Shown piece by piece: positions 11,494 to 22,740 of a DNA stretch of 64,000 nucleotides. Numbering within the stretch: the first letter of the stretch is position 1; each line of letters starts with the position of its first letter. The DNA lies in NCBI GenBank assembly GCA_037176725.1, contig JAZBRS010000020.1, positions 84,700,001-84,764,000 on the forward strand. The letters are read 5' to 3'. The translations under genes and the position numbers were made by a program. This stretch comes from Posidonia oceanica. Taxonomy: Eukaryota > Streptophyta > Magnoliopsida > Alismatales > Posidoniaceae. The notes beneath the pieces were generated by a model. It was not told the origin of the DNA. It saw only the letters and a list, made by a program, of their open reading frames with translations, and searched no databases.

Positions 11494-13782
11494 ATGTTAG
11501 ACGCTGGCTGTGCCAACGTAGCGTCCAACGTTGGACATAATGCATGCTGATGTCCAATGTGTTGGCCGTAGCAGCCCTTTGGCTCACCCTCCGCCGTGCC
11601 CAGAGCCGCCCTCTGCCAGCTCTGCTGCTCCCCTCGGACCGCCTAGCCACTTAGCTCGCTCCCGGAGTCGGTGCCTCACCCGGGTGCCGCCCGTACAGCG
11701 CCACCTGCCCCACTTTCCCGCCGCACGTTCGTTTGGACGTTTCCGGCCGGCCTCTGCCAACTTGCTTCGCGCCGCGCACGCCACCTCTTCACCTACCATG
11801 GCAGTCTCCCAGAGCCTGCTCCTGTGCACCCCACCTCTGGCCACCAACCCCGCCGCATGCTCCTGCCAACCCTGCCAGCCTCTGCAACTCCACTACCGTT
11901 GCCAACCGAACCCAACAAAACATAGCACCTCACCAATTCCCATAGTGCACCACACCTATCGTCTTGAGAATCCAGAGCTTCGAGAGCCTTGAGTGAACTC
12001 CCACGAACATTCCTGAGCCCTCAGCCAAGTTCCTCGGCCTCCCCTTCGCGTCCAGGAGCTTGCCGGAGTCAGCCTGCCACCTCCTTCCGCGTCGACCGGC
12101 CAAGTGCAGACACGCCATCTGCGCCGCAACCAGGTAGGCCTTTCATCACCCCACGCTAGCACATGCATGTGGTAGTGTAGCTAGGTAGTTTTCACGTTGT
12201 CTAGCACAGCACACATGCCCCCTCGCCTTGGCTTTCCAGCCGCGAGGAGGGGGAGGTGGGTGGAGCAATCCACCCACTTATTTTTGGCATCGAGCACATG
12301 GACATGCTCGTTGTCACTCACTCTTGCTTCCTAGCAAGTTAGTTAGGGATTTTTGGCCACTAATCTTGATCGGGAAACTTCCCGACCTATTGGACGCACA
12401 TGCTGGTGCGTCCAACGTTGGACATGCCCTGAGGCAGCATCCAACAACTCTACAGATCTTTATTTTGTTTTGCTTACTTTTGTTTCCAAGTTGTTATGCT
12501 TTGGTTGCATCTTTGTAAGATTACTCTACAAGCTTCCCTTAATACTTACAGATGTTATGGCATATTTTACATTAAGCTTTGATCCTAGTTTGGATCCATA
12601 TTTCATGCTTCAGTTCGGAATGCTGTTTGCCTGTGTTGGACACTGGAACACACTACGTCCAACGTTGGACGCCGGTGTGTCCAGTGTCCTACTTATCTGT
12701 GTGTTTGCACTTACTGCCATGCATGAATACTGCTTCCTTTTGAGTTATATACTTGCTCCATGTTTGTGTAGTGGTGTTTGGCCTCCTTGGCAACTATGTT
12801 TAAGTTTGCAAGCTCCCTTTCAAGTTGCATGTTGGTTTACATGGGTTCTTGTTCCCTTTTTCCCCTTATGCATGCTTCTTAAGATGTTCTACATGGAATG
12901 CTTGCTTAATCTACGTTGCATGCTTTGGTTTAGTCTGCTTTCTATAGCTTGCATGCATGTTTAAGTGGTTTCTAAGTTCAGTTCCTCCTTGCAGATTATT
13001 TTGCATCTTTTATGTGTTGGACGCAGAGTGTACTTGCGTCCTATGTTGGACGTAGATGTAGTCTGCGTCCTACGTTTCTGCTTAACTGCTCTTGCCATGA
13101 TGCTTGCATGATGTTATTATCCTTTGAGTTCACTTGCTCCATGCTTGCATGTTTGTGCTTTGCCTTTTTAGCAACTGTTCCCAACTTTGTTTGGCCTTTT
13201 ATCAGGGATTTATGCAGGTTCCATCAGGTTTGTGCCTTCCTTTGTGTTGGACGCAAGTAGTGCTGGCATCCTACATAGGACGCAGGTGATGCCTGTGTCC
13301 TACACACTGGTTGTGTTTTCTTTGTGCATGCTTTGTAGATGCCTTCCCTTTTGGATTTTTTTACTTGATCTATGTATGCATGCTTAGCCTATACCTGTTT
13401 ACAGCAGCTTAAATGCATGCCTCTATGATTTTTCTATCAGTTTGTATGCCTTTTTGCTATGCATCTGTTTGCAGAGTGTTGGACGCAGAGTGCTCCAGCG
13501 TCTTATGTTGGACGTTGTGTACTCTAGCATCCAACACCCTGCAGTGTTTAAACCCTGTTCCATGCTTGCCTTGCCATTAAATATTTCCTCTGGCTATTTA
13601 CCTTGATTGGTTTGCCTGATATGCATGCCATCCACTGCCTTGCTGCATTTGCATCGCATCCAGACATCTAGAATGCACGGTTTTCTAGATTGCATGTTTT
13701 CTGCTGTCTTCCTCCTGTCTGTGTTGGACGCTATCTACTCCTGCGTCCAACATTGGACGCAGGTCATAGCTGCGTCCAACAC
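11494..13782 (+). repeat. Seven paired-hairpin modules of the GTTGGACGC type in LTR A (E2)
   Basis: Modules at about 11494-11569, 12389-12446, 12634-12692, 13016-13075, 13245-13304, 13478-13536 and 13722-13782. Each is two consecutive hairpins with arms GTTGGACGC and GCGTCCAAC and 9-12 nt loops of changing sequence, joined at a palindromic centre (GCGTCCAACGTTGGACGC in the best cases). Starts are spaced 245, 382, 229, 233 and 244 bp apart for the last six. Corresponding modules occur in both solo LTRs. Confidence 0.9.
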
Positions 13783-14514
13783 TTACAGTTGGCTGAATCC
13801 AGTTTTTAAGTGCCGATTTTGTTTTGGCCGCCGTTTTCCACATTTTATCGCTTCGGACACATGCTTTGACACGCGTGCATGCTGCCAGACCCCTATTTTG
13901 GTTTTGCGCCTTGCATCGCCCGTTCCCATGGTTTTTCACATCGGTTTCCTCTCTCCTTTGCTTGTTTTACGCTTGCATCGTGTAGTTTTATTTGGCTTTT
14001 CCGCCCTTGTTTGCTTGCCCCTTTGCATGTCGATTTGCATTGTGTGGTTTTATCGGTATTTTATTTTATCACCTGCATTTGCATTAGGGCAGTGATGCTT
14101 ACTGTTTGGAGTTCTCACGAACCAGGGTTTGTCGATTCAGAACACAGGCAACGCTGCTGAGCACATAGGCTGCACGTTTAATTTTCCATACATGGCATTC
14201 AGGCATTTAGGCATTAAAGCATACATAGCATGGCATAGCATTCATCGCCCCTTGGTCGTACAGCTAAAGGCAATCATTGCTGAAATTCCTGCAAATGCGA
14301 GCGATTAGCCAAGAAAGACCGATTCCTCAGGCGTGTCGGGGGTGCGTAATACCTTTCCCGCACGTAATAGGAGTCCTTACCCTTTCTCTAGCCCGTAGTG
14401 ACCATTTTGCCCTCGTCCTTGGCACGAGTCAATCATTTTGCTTAGCATTGCATTCATTTGCGTGTTCTCTTACATTCCCTCGATTTTCCTCGTCTTTCGA
14501 TTTAATAGACTAGG

Positions 14515-14525
14515 TGGCGACTCTG
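14515..14525 (+). other. PBS-like core embedded inside LTR A
   Basis: TGGCGACTCTG here is identical to the first 11 nt of the true PBS at 14694. It lies 162 bp inside the LTR end. The same 11-mer is at 40384-40394 (solo LTR) and 31850-31860 (LTR B). A diverged version lies near 48396-48406 on the minus strand. Confidence 0.8.
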
Positions 14526-14693
14526 TTTTGTTTTATCTCCTTGTTTTCTTCGCGTTTTCCTGGTGTTTTCAAGTCGAGTTTTCTCCTTGGATTCATTGCT
14601 GGCCGCGGCTTCCCCCCTCTCACGGCACGATCGCATGCGAGCTATGGCAGTGCGCGAGACCCGCCGTGGCCGAGCGGGACGGTCATAGGAAAG

Positions 14694-14711
14694 TGGCGAC
14701 TCTGCTGGGGA
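14694..14711 (+). other. E2 primer binding site (tRNA-Arg type)
   Basis: TGGCGACTCTGCTGGGGA, six bases after the LTR end. Starting with TGG and complementary to a CCA-ended tRNA 3' end, it fits the tRNA-Arg PBS reported for Ogre/Tat elements. I assign the tRNA from memory of that family. Confidence 0.75.
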
Positions 14712-15856
14712 TTTCAAACTCTGACTTCCATTTTGGCTTTTCGCTTACATGATTTTTTCGCTTGCACTTGCCTTATGCTTGCTACTTTGCTTTATTGCCT
14801 GCCTTATGCATGTTTATTTGCTTCATTGTTTACATTATTCTTGTTTGCTTTGTTTATGCTTTATACATGCCTTTTGAATGGTAAATGCTTTGTTCTACAC
14901 AGTTGCTATGCCACCCCACATGCACATGCCATGTATACCTGCCTTTTGATATGATAAGTGTTTTCTTTTTCACTGTCATGTCGACATACACATGCACATA
15001 CCATGCCCATGCTTTTTGCACTGATTGTATGATTTATTGCTTCCCCTTTTTGCATTAGGCCTAAGGACAACTAGAAACTAGTTGCTTCCCCCTTGGCAAT
15101 TAAAAACAGCAAGTAAAAGTCGAATCTAGGAGCAACTAGAGACGCCAACACGCTTTCACCCTCCTTTTGGGTTAATAAAACATGCAAGATAAAAAACGTT
15201 AATCATTTTGCATGAATCATCATATAGGGCATGCATCTTCTCATCTGACTCCACCTATCAGTCTGAGAAGGACAGTCCCGGTCTCTCGTTCAGCTGCTTT
15301 GGCACAGGGTGAGTTGGTCGGTCTGTCCCCCCTTGTTAGGGGCCGTGTTGGTGCTACTAGAGGGTACAACCCATGTTTCGACAGGGTCAAGGCCACCACC
15401 GCACCACTCGTTATACCTGAGCTCTGGCCAGGGTCTAGACGGGAGCCTTACTTTCTAACCGAGTCGGTGACCCGTACATTTGTGGGAGTCCAAAGTAGAC
15501 AACCTACTAGGACACACTAGGTTGGTGAGAGAGAGCATGCTAGAAAGCATACCATTTGCATGAATGCATCCATACCACCAATTAAACATTTGCATTTTCC
15601 TTCAGGTTCTAACACCTGTTTGCTTTGTTTGTAACAGAGATCAGTGAGCGAGTTCCCTAGTCGGAGCTTGAGTACTTTTCTTCACTGATGCCTTTGTTGT
15701 GACACTTGTTTCTAACCCTCCTCTTCTGAGCTACTCGCCTTTGCGACTATAGCTCCCTGTAGGTGTCGTCCTCCCCCTTTTCATCGTAGCCTTGTTCTTA
15801 CTCGCTCACGGTCAACCAAGGCCCAGCACACCGTTGAGCTCCTACTTACTCTTGTC
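14712..15856 (+). other. E2 untranslated leader
   Basis: Pyrimidine-rich between the PBS and gag, with repeated GCATGC- and TTTGC-type words. No convincing coding sequence; one short open frame near 15212-15520 has no recognisable domain. Confidence 0.6.
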
Positions 15857-17878
15857 ATGGAGGGAGTTTCCGCTTCGACCCCTCCGGCGATCTCTTTGAC
15901 TTCCGCTATACCCGTGCCTCTGCCTCAAGTACAGCCACCTCCCCTTTATCCTGTGGGGCAGTGGCAGCCTCTGGACCCGATCACCGAGTCTATCTTGGTG
16001 ACCGCCACCTGTGTCCCGGAAGCACCACTATCTCCACTCTCTTAGGGCCATGTCCCTTTTGGCACCCTTGCTGCTGCGGCGACCCCCGCCATAGGATCCT
16101 TGCCTCTTGGACAGTCTGTGTCCTCTCCTCTTAGATCTGGTCCCCTGTCGGTATTGCACTTCAGCATCCCTATTAACGGGGCCCCTAAAGCATAGTACCA
16201 GTGCTTGATGGAGCTTGCCCAGATATTCCAAGGCATGGCTCTGCCTGCTCGCCCCTCTTTAGCTCCCTCTGCACCTGAGGTTCCCCTGCACCCTGCTCCT
16301 GCTCTCCAGGCTTTCCCTGTTGCACTACCGCCCCAGCCATCACCACAGCTGCTCTTTGCTCCGGTGATAGGGGTGCAGCCTCCGCCCTCTACATACACAC
16401 CATTCACTGCACTACATGCACCTCCACCACCTGGTGGCCAGCCCCTCGGGTTGGTTCGAGCACAGCACTTCTCTGGCCTGTTGCTTGGTACAGTGCCACT
16501 GCAGCAGCTACTGCTCCCATAATCTCCACAACTCACTGCACAGCATCCTGCATACTCTTATCCTATGCATCAGCAGTTTCCTTCCCCTGTATACATTGCA
16601 CCACCCACTGCACCTTTGCATGGATACGTCGGCCATCATGTTGCGCCACCAGGCGATGCGATGGTGGATCCGGAGGAGCACCTCGGTGTGACCCAATCGG
16701 CATATGTGGTCCTTGCCCCCGCTGCTCTAGAGTCCAACGACAACAGGTTCGCCGTTCTGGAAAAAGCACTTCGTAAAGTGCAGGGCACGAACTCCACTCC
16801 TACCAATTCCGGGACCTCTATTGCTTTCCAGAGGCGGTACTCCCACCAAAGTTCAAAATCCCAGACTTTGAAAAATACAATGGTAGGAGCTGCCCCATTG
16901 CCTATATGAAGGCGTATTACGGAGACCTTGCTCAGCTTCAAGCTGATGATAGGTTGTTGATCCGCCTGTTTCAGAAAAGTCTTACTGGCCTGGCCCTCAA
17001 GTGGTTTACATCACTTGATCACCATCAAGACTTGGAACGACCTTGGCAGGGTGTTCTTGGAATAATACTCCTTCAACCTCAACTTGGTCCCTAAGCGCGA
17101 GGACCTTGTCGCCCTTAAGTAGAGAAACAACGAGCCGTTCGGGGAGTACGTCAGCCGTTGGCGCGCCCTTGCCGCACAAGTTCACGATAGACCCTCTGAC
17201 GAGGAATCTATCGAGATTGTGATTCGAGACGCGCAACCATCTACTGGGGCTCTGCTTGCCATCTAGGCTGTCACTAGCTTTGCATCACTGATTCGGGTTG
17301 GCACTCACGTGGAAAGCTCCCTTCAGAGCGGCAACTTCCTGGCCCTCTCCGTCTTCACCAAGCAAGCCGCCTCCTCCAGTAGTAGCGGCGGCACCAACAA
17401 CAACAACGGTGGCGGCAACAACAACAACCCCAGGAGGAGGGATCCTCCACGGACTGCCGTGGCATACGCCGACACTCCTACCGCTCCCGTTCACATGGTA
17501 GCTCTGCCTGGCCAGAATCAGTTAGTTTATGCACCCACGCCTAGTGCACCACACACACCATAGATCACCACCACTGCTTGACCGATCTACTCAGCCACAC
17601 TAGTCCGGCAAGGACAGCACCAAGGGCAGAGACAGCCTCACCACCAGTGTCGCTTCACTCAGCTAGTGGACCTGCTGAGTGCCGTCCTCCCTAAGGTTGC
17701 GTTGCTCCTTACGCTCCCCGAGGTCCGCCCACCACTGAACCCTCTTCCGAGGTGGTATAGGACGGATCAATTCTGCGACTTTCATCGAGTTGTCAGACAC
17801 TTGACGAATAGTTGCATCACTCTGCGGGATGTAGTGCAAAACCTGACTGACCGAAAGGTCATCAATATCAACACATAG
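15857..17878 (+). pseudogene. E2 gag, decayed
   Basis: Starts at ATG 15857 (MEGVSASTPP), followed by a Pro-rich N-terminal region. The capsid-like core is at about 16830-17280 (FEKYNGRSCPIAYMKAYYGD, ALKWFTSLD, FGEYVSRWRALAAQ), spread over several frames by small indels. An Asn/Gly/Ser-rich linker lies at 17370-17440. A zinc-knuckle-like FCDFHRVVRHLTNSCITLRD (C-x2-H-x4-H-x4-C) is at about 17770-17830. Tat-lineage gag is the best fit. Multiple stops and frameshifts make it non-functional. Confidence 0.75.
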
Positions 17879-18149
17879 GAGGCAGCATCAACATCCACCC
17901 CTCCATTAGCATCTTCCCCTGCATTAGGGACAGCTCCCCCCAATCCAAGCATTGTCCACCAGCCTTTGCTGGAGCATTCTGGCCTGGGAGGTGCGGGGAC
18001 CTCAGGTGTGCATTCTATCTTCCCCTCTGGGTCCGCTACGTTTGTGGTGGACCCCTCTGATCTTTTCCAAGATATTTCTGTGCCTATTTCTCCTTCCCTC
18101 TATCTTGCGGTACTTGCCGGTTCTGAGTCAGGGATTCACATGATCTGAC

Positions 18150-19625
18150 TGGATGCCAAGCCGGAACATGCTGCCGCGAGGCCCACCATACGACCAGAGG
18201 CTCAACCCTCCATTTGCCTGCAAGCCAGGCCCCAACCAGAGCCATTACAGCCTCTCCAACAACACCCTTTATCCACCCACCAACCAGCAAATACCCCGGT
18301 GGCCCCTCTCGAGCTCGCAGCTTGTGTTCCCCTGGTAGTCACTCTAACCAGGGACACCCACCGTGTTCTATACGACTACGCCACAGAAATGTGTGCAGAC
18401 GTCACGTGGTCAGGGAGGGTCTACAGACCTGCAGTCCCAGTAGCCAGGCCTACCCCCCCGGAACCTACTCCACCAACAGGCCAACCACCACCACCAGGCC
18501 AACTTGTGCCACCAAGCCAACCACCAGTAGGCCAATCCCTTGATCCCGCCTCTGCAGAACCCTCTACCAGAGCCACTACCTCTACCTCCAAAAAAGACCA
18601 GCCTTCAGCTGACATTACGGCCCAGCTGAAAAAGGTCAAGGCTGACATCTCCATTTGGGACCTAATACATTCATCTCGCGAACATCGTGAGGCTTTCCTC
18701 CACGTGTTCCAGGACGCACATGTGTCCCAAACCATCGAGCCTGCAACCCTGGAGAATATGGTAGGTATGATCGCAGAGCCGTAGGTCATCTCTTTCTCGA
18801 GCGATGAACTGCCTCCAGCGGGGACTAACCACAATCAACCCTTATTTATCACGGTGTAGTTCAAAAGTTTCTGCATTCCCCTCTCACTGGTTGACAATGG
18901 GTCAGGCCTTAATGTCTGTCCCTTGCATACAGCATTGAAGCTCAGATTCAAAGCCGAGGATATCACGTCGGCCGTGAAGGAAATGACCTCTTTTGACAAT
19001 ACGCACCATGATTCCTTGGGGATCCTGGTTATTCCTCTTTCTCTTGGCCCGGTCGTATTCGATGTAGAATTCTACATCATCGACTTAAAGCCTTCTTTTA
19101 ATCTCCTGCTCGCCCTTGGCTCCACAAGCATCAAGTGATCCCTTTGACCCTCCACCGCATGGTCAAGTTCCGCTAGGGCGACGACGTTGTCGTTGTCATG
19201 GTGGAGAATTTTGATAAGGAGCGGGTCAAGGCGATCTCTTTTGTCTCCCAGCAAACTATCCAATTTGACCCTAAGCCCTCAGACGTCATGTTCCGGGTTA
19301 ACCTGTTTGAGCCGGTCAACTTTAACCCTATTCTTGAACGTGACAGCTCTCTAGCCGTTCATTGCAACCCTTCCCGGATGGTCGAGAACATTTGCCACAG
19401 GTGGAGCTATGCGAAGGGAACGCCACTTGGGCGACACGGCCAAGGGATCATCGAGCCAGTTGCTGCTGAGGAGAGAAGAGATTTTGAAGGTCTGGCGTAC
19501 AAATGACAACCCCGCGATGGTGAGCACCTGCGTTTGAAGAATCGGAAGCTCGTGATTCCTCGGGACCTCACTAACTTTGTCAGTGCAGGTGTTCTTGACC
19601 CGAACACGAGCCCAACCTCAGCCTA
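18150..19625 (+). pseudogene. E2 protease and G-patch region, decayed
   Basis: A helical pre-protease block (ADISIWDLIHSSREHREAFL, about 18630-18690) is followed by an SSDELPP motif. The protease active-site context is DNGS (18893-18904), a variant seen in plant Tat proteases in place of DTGA/DSGA. A fold-closing LLLALGSTSIK stretch ends near 19135. After a frame change, a G-patch remnant is visible (YAKGTPLGRHGQGIIEP, 19408-19458). This order (PR, then G-patch, then RT) is also seen in E1. Stops interrupt all parts. Confidence 0.7.
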
Positions 19626-21170
19626 GCCAGTACCGTGCCAGAGCCCCCCACTGCCGATAGAGGAGTGGGTCTGCATAGAGGACTACTATTTAGATGAAGA
19701 GCAGTCCGGCACGGTTGTCCCAACTCAGTCCAACGAGAAAGCCCAGATCGGCCCTGCAACCTCCCGGTCAGTTTGTCTAGCCTTCCCTTCTACTGATGCA
19801 GTGGCAGATTCAGCAAATTCTGTATCAGGGATGACAGTTTTTCCCCCTTCTGCAGCTTCATTAGTGCCTATGATAGCCGCATCAACAGCTCTAGAGTTCG
19901 GAGCACATCTTCAGGCACTAGCCACCTGTCCACTCGCAGCCGCAACCACACCAGTACAGAGGTTACTATCTCCGGCGGTGCAGTCAGTCGGTTCAGGCGA
20001 CAACGGGACTCGGCCCGCCTCATCAACAACACCACAAGCAAAGCAGGCGGCGCCATAAGCCATACAGCCGTCAGCTTTAGCAGATCGAACTTCTGGTGGG
20101 CCCTCGCGGTCGGTACAGTGAGACAACCACCATCACTCACGGGTGCCGGTGCTTTGTCCCCTAGCTCAACTGTCTAACAGTGGGACCTCCAGAAGAACGC
20201 CTCTGCCTCCCTTCTAGCCATAACACTGACCTTGTCGGCACAACAGCGAGTCGCAGCACTAGCCGGCCTATTTGCATCTCTGATCTCCACAACTCCACGA
20301 TCGACTGCGCCTGGAGGTCAGCCAGCCAACCAGCCAGCAGCAGAGCAGATGCCCTCGGCAGTGATGTGTCTGGCAGCCAGAGTAGATCCCGTAGGGGAAG
20401 GAATCGCCGGACAAGACTCTGAAGAGGCCGTCTGTGCCTAATACGTCGACACACCCTCAGATGACGAGGAGAGTGCGACTGTAGAAGCCCTGGTGGATGA
20501 TATGCTCGGAGACTTGGAACTGCTTTTCGAAGAACAACTCACGGCGTTGGCTGCAGACGCCGCTGAGTAGCAGGCGCTGAGGAAAGGGAAAGCCGTGGTC
20601 ACGGATCCCTCCCCACCGCAATACCATTCCTCAATTATGGTCTTGGAAGAAGAACCAGAGGCAGCATCCACTAGACCAGACGAGTTGATTACTCTGCAGC
20701 TAGAGAGCGGGTCTAGATGGTTCGTGCAGCACATGCCTCGCACAGGTAGCGTATATGGCGACAGTACACAGATTAGTCGCCCAGAGGACAGTCGTCCGCC
20801 CCCAACACCTCCCGCGAGTACATCTGAGAACGCAGAGGAGGGGACAGTGTAGACAACAGAACAGACAGCAGCAGTCTCGATAGTCCTGGTAGCCCCAGTA
20901 GTGACAGCGGTGCCAGAGCAACTAGAGCAGCCGGATCAGCCAGCAGGGCCAGGGGCCACCCAAGCAGATGTCACTCACCAAGCTCACAGACATACTCAAG
21001 TGAGCGTGACCATCCTGAGGTGTCATCAGGATCAAGAGGCAGAACAAGTTCACTCCTTTGACAGCACAGACCCCACATTTGAGGAGGAGATCCTCTTGGA
21101 ACTCATTGCATATGAGGAAGAGGATGATACAGGCGTAGATGAGAATGATGAGCCACCGCCTGAGTTCTAG
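19626..21170 (+). pseudogene. E2 Pro/Thr/Ala-rich linker between protease and RT
   Basis: Long low-complexity coding-like stretch with Pro, Thr, Ala, Gln and Glu-rich translation and several TAG stops. It ends in an acidic segment (EEDDTGVDENDEPPPEF, about 21115-21170) just before the RT. No domain recognised; a disordered polyprotein linker is the likely interpretation. Confidence 0.55.
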
Positions 21171-21173
21171 CCT

Positions 21174-22720
21174 TACGATGACGACCCAGAAGGGCGTAAC
21201 CTCCATGTCGAAGAAGAGACAGAGGTAGTCAACATTGGCACAACCGAAGATATAAAGGAGGTCTGCATCAGCGCCCAACTGACGCCCCAGGCTAGAGCGG
21301 AATTCATTGCATTCCTCATGGAATATGCAGATGTCTTCGCTTGGAGCTATGAAGACATGGTCGGCCTTGATGTCGAGATTGTGGTGCACAACCTATCTCT
21401 GGATCTAGATGCGAGGTCGATAAAGCAGAAGCTCTGGAAGTGGCGACCACAGTGGCTGTTCAAAATTAAAGAGGAAATCATGAAGTAGAACAGCATTGGT
21501 TTTCTCAAGGTCGTTCTCTATCCAGAATGGCTCGCGAATGTCGTGCCGGTGCCCAAGAAGGATGGTCGGGTCTGCATGTGCATCGATTATAGGGATCTGA
21601 ACAAAGCCAATGCTAAGGACGACTTCCCTCTACCGCACATCGACGTCCTGGTGGACAACACTGCAGGGCACAAGATGCTCTCCTTCATGGACGGCTTCTC
21701 TGACTACAAACAGATTAGAATGGCAGAAGAAGACATGGAAAAGACTTCGTTTATCACTCCCTGGGGAGTCTTCTGCTATTAGGTCATGCCGTTTGGGCTT
21801 AAGAACGCTGGAGCAACATATCAGAGGGCGATGACAGCTTTGTTCCACGACCTCATACACCAAGAAGTTGAGGTCTACGTGGACGACATTATTGCCAAGT
21901 CTAGAGAGCCTGAGGATCGCCTCATGTGCCTCAAGAAGTTCTTTGATCGCCTGAGGAAGTACAAGCTTCGCCTCAACCCCAGCAAATGTGTATTCGGGGT
22001 GTCATCTGACAAGTTGCTGGGCTACATTGTCAGCTAGAGGGGAATTGAAGTGGACTCAAGCAAGGCTAAAGCCATCGTGGACATGCCACCCCCCAAGACT
22101 GAGAAAGAAGTCAGAGGCCTGCTGGGGCGTTTGCAATATATCAGCCGGTTCATTACGCAGCTCACGCCTATTTGCGAACCGATCTTCAAGCTCCTGAGGA
22201 AGAATGCATAGACCAGCTGGAGCGAGGAGTGCCAAGCTGCATTTGACAAGATCAAGCAGCTCCTGATCAAGCCTCTTATCTTGGTCTCTCCCGTGCCAGG
22301 GAGACCCCTGATTCTCTATCTTTCTACCACGCAGCATTCCATGGGCGCCGTCTTGGGCCAACATGATGAAACCGGTAGAAAGGATCATGCCATCTATTAC
22401 CTGAGCAAGAAATTCACTGATTGCAAAGCCAGGTATAGCACCATAGAGAAAACCTGCCTATCTCTTGTCTGAGCCGCACAGAAGCTAAGGCATTACATGA
22501 TGGTGCACCCAGTCCAGCTCCTATGTCGGCACGACTCCATCAAGTTCCTCTTTCAGAAGCCAGCCATGGTAGGTCAATGCATCAAGTGGCAGGTGTTATT
22601 GTTTCAGTATGACATCACCTTCGTCACACAGAAATCCGTGAAGGGGCAGGCATGGCAGATCATCTGGCTGACTTTCTACTGCCTGAATACCAGCCTCTAT
22701 AGACGCAGTTCCCTGATGAG
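21174..22720 (+). pseudogene. E2 reverse transcriptase and RNase H, decayed
   Basis: RT from DVFAWSYEDMVGLD (about 21330) through RVCMCIDYRDLN, DDFPLPHIDVLVDN, SFMDGFSDY, VMPFGLKNAGATYQR to the catalytic YVDD (21876-21887). The connection domain and RNase H follow (LILYLSTTQHSMGAVLGQHD, IYYLSKKFTDCKARYS, YSTIEKTCLSL). The RNase H first Asp is replaced in YLSTTQ, a Tat-lineage habit. In-frame stops occur, for example before VMPFGL, after YIVS and after SLV. Nearly all sit where related elements have CAG or TGG codons. It copied genomic RNA into cDNA; now dead. Confidence 0.85.
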
Positions 22721-22740
22721 GACATTCTATTCGCCATGGA

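Larger units (their letters stand above)
11316..14687 (+). mobile_element. E2 5' LTR, type A (3,372 bp)
   Basis: Starts TGTAGACACCCCATTTTGAC and ends GGACGGTCATA; the solo copy at 37153-40559 ends GGACGGTCACA, so the terminal CA has decayed here. It is followed by a 6-bp spacer and the PBS. The left flank is ATGCC, equivalent to the AAGCC TSD of the solo copy, because it sits at the same position of an E1 protease. The body holds C-rich sequence (11560-12120) and seven paired hairpins. The 3' 600 bp (14085-14687) is shared with the type-B LTR. Confidence 0.85.
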
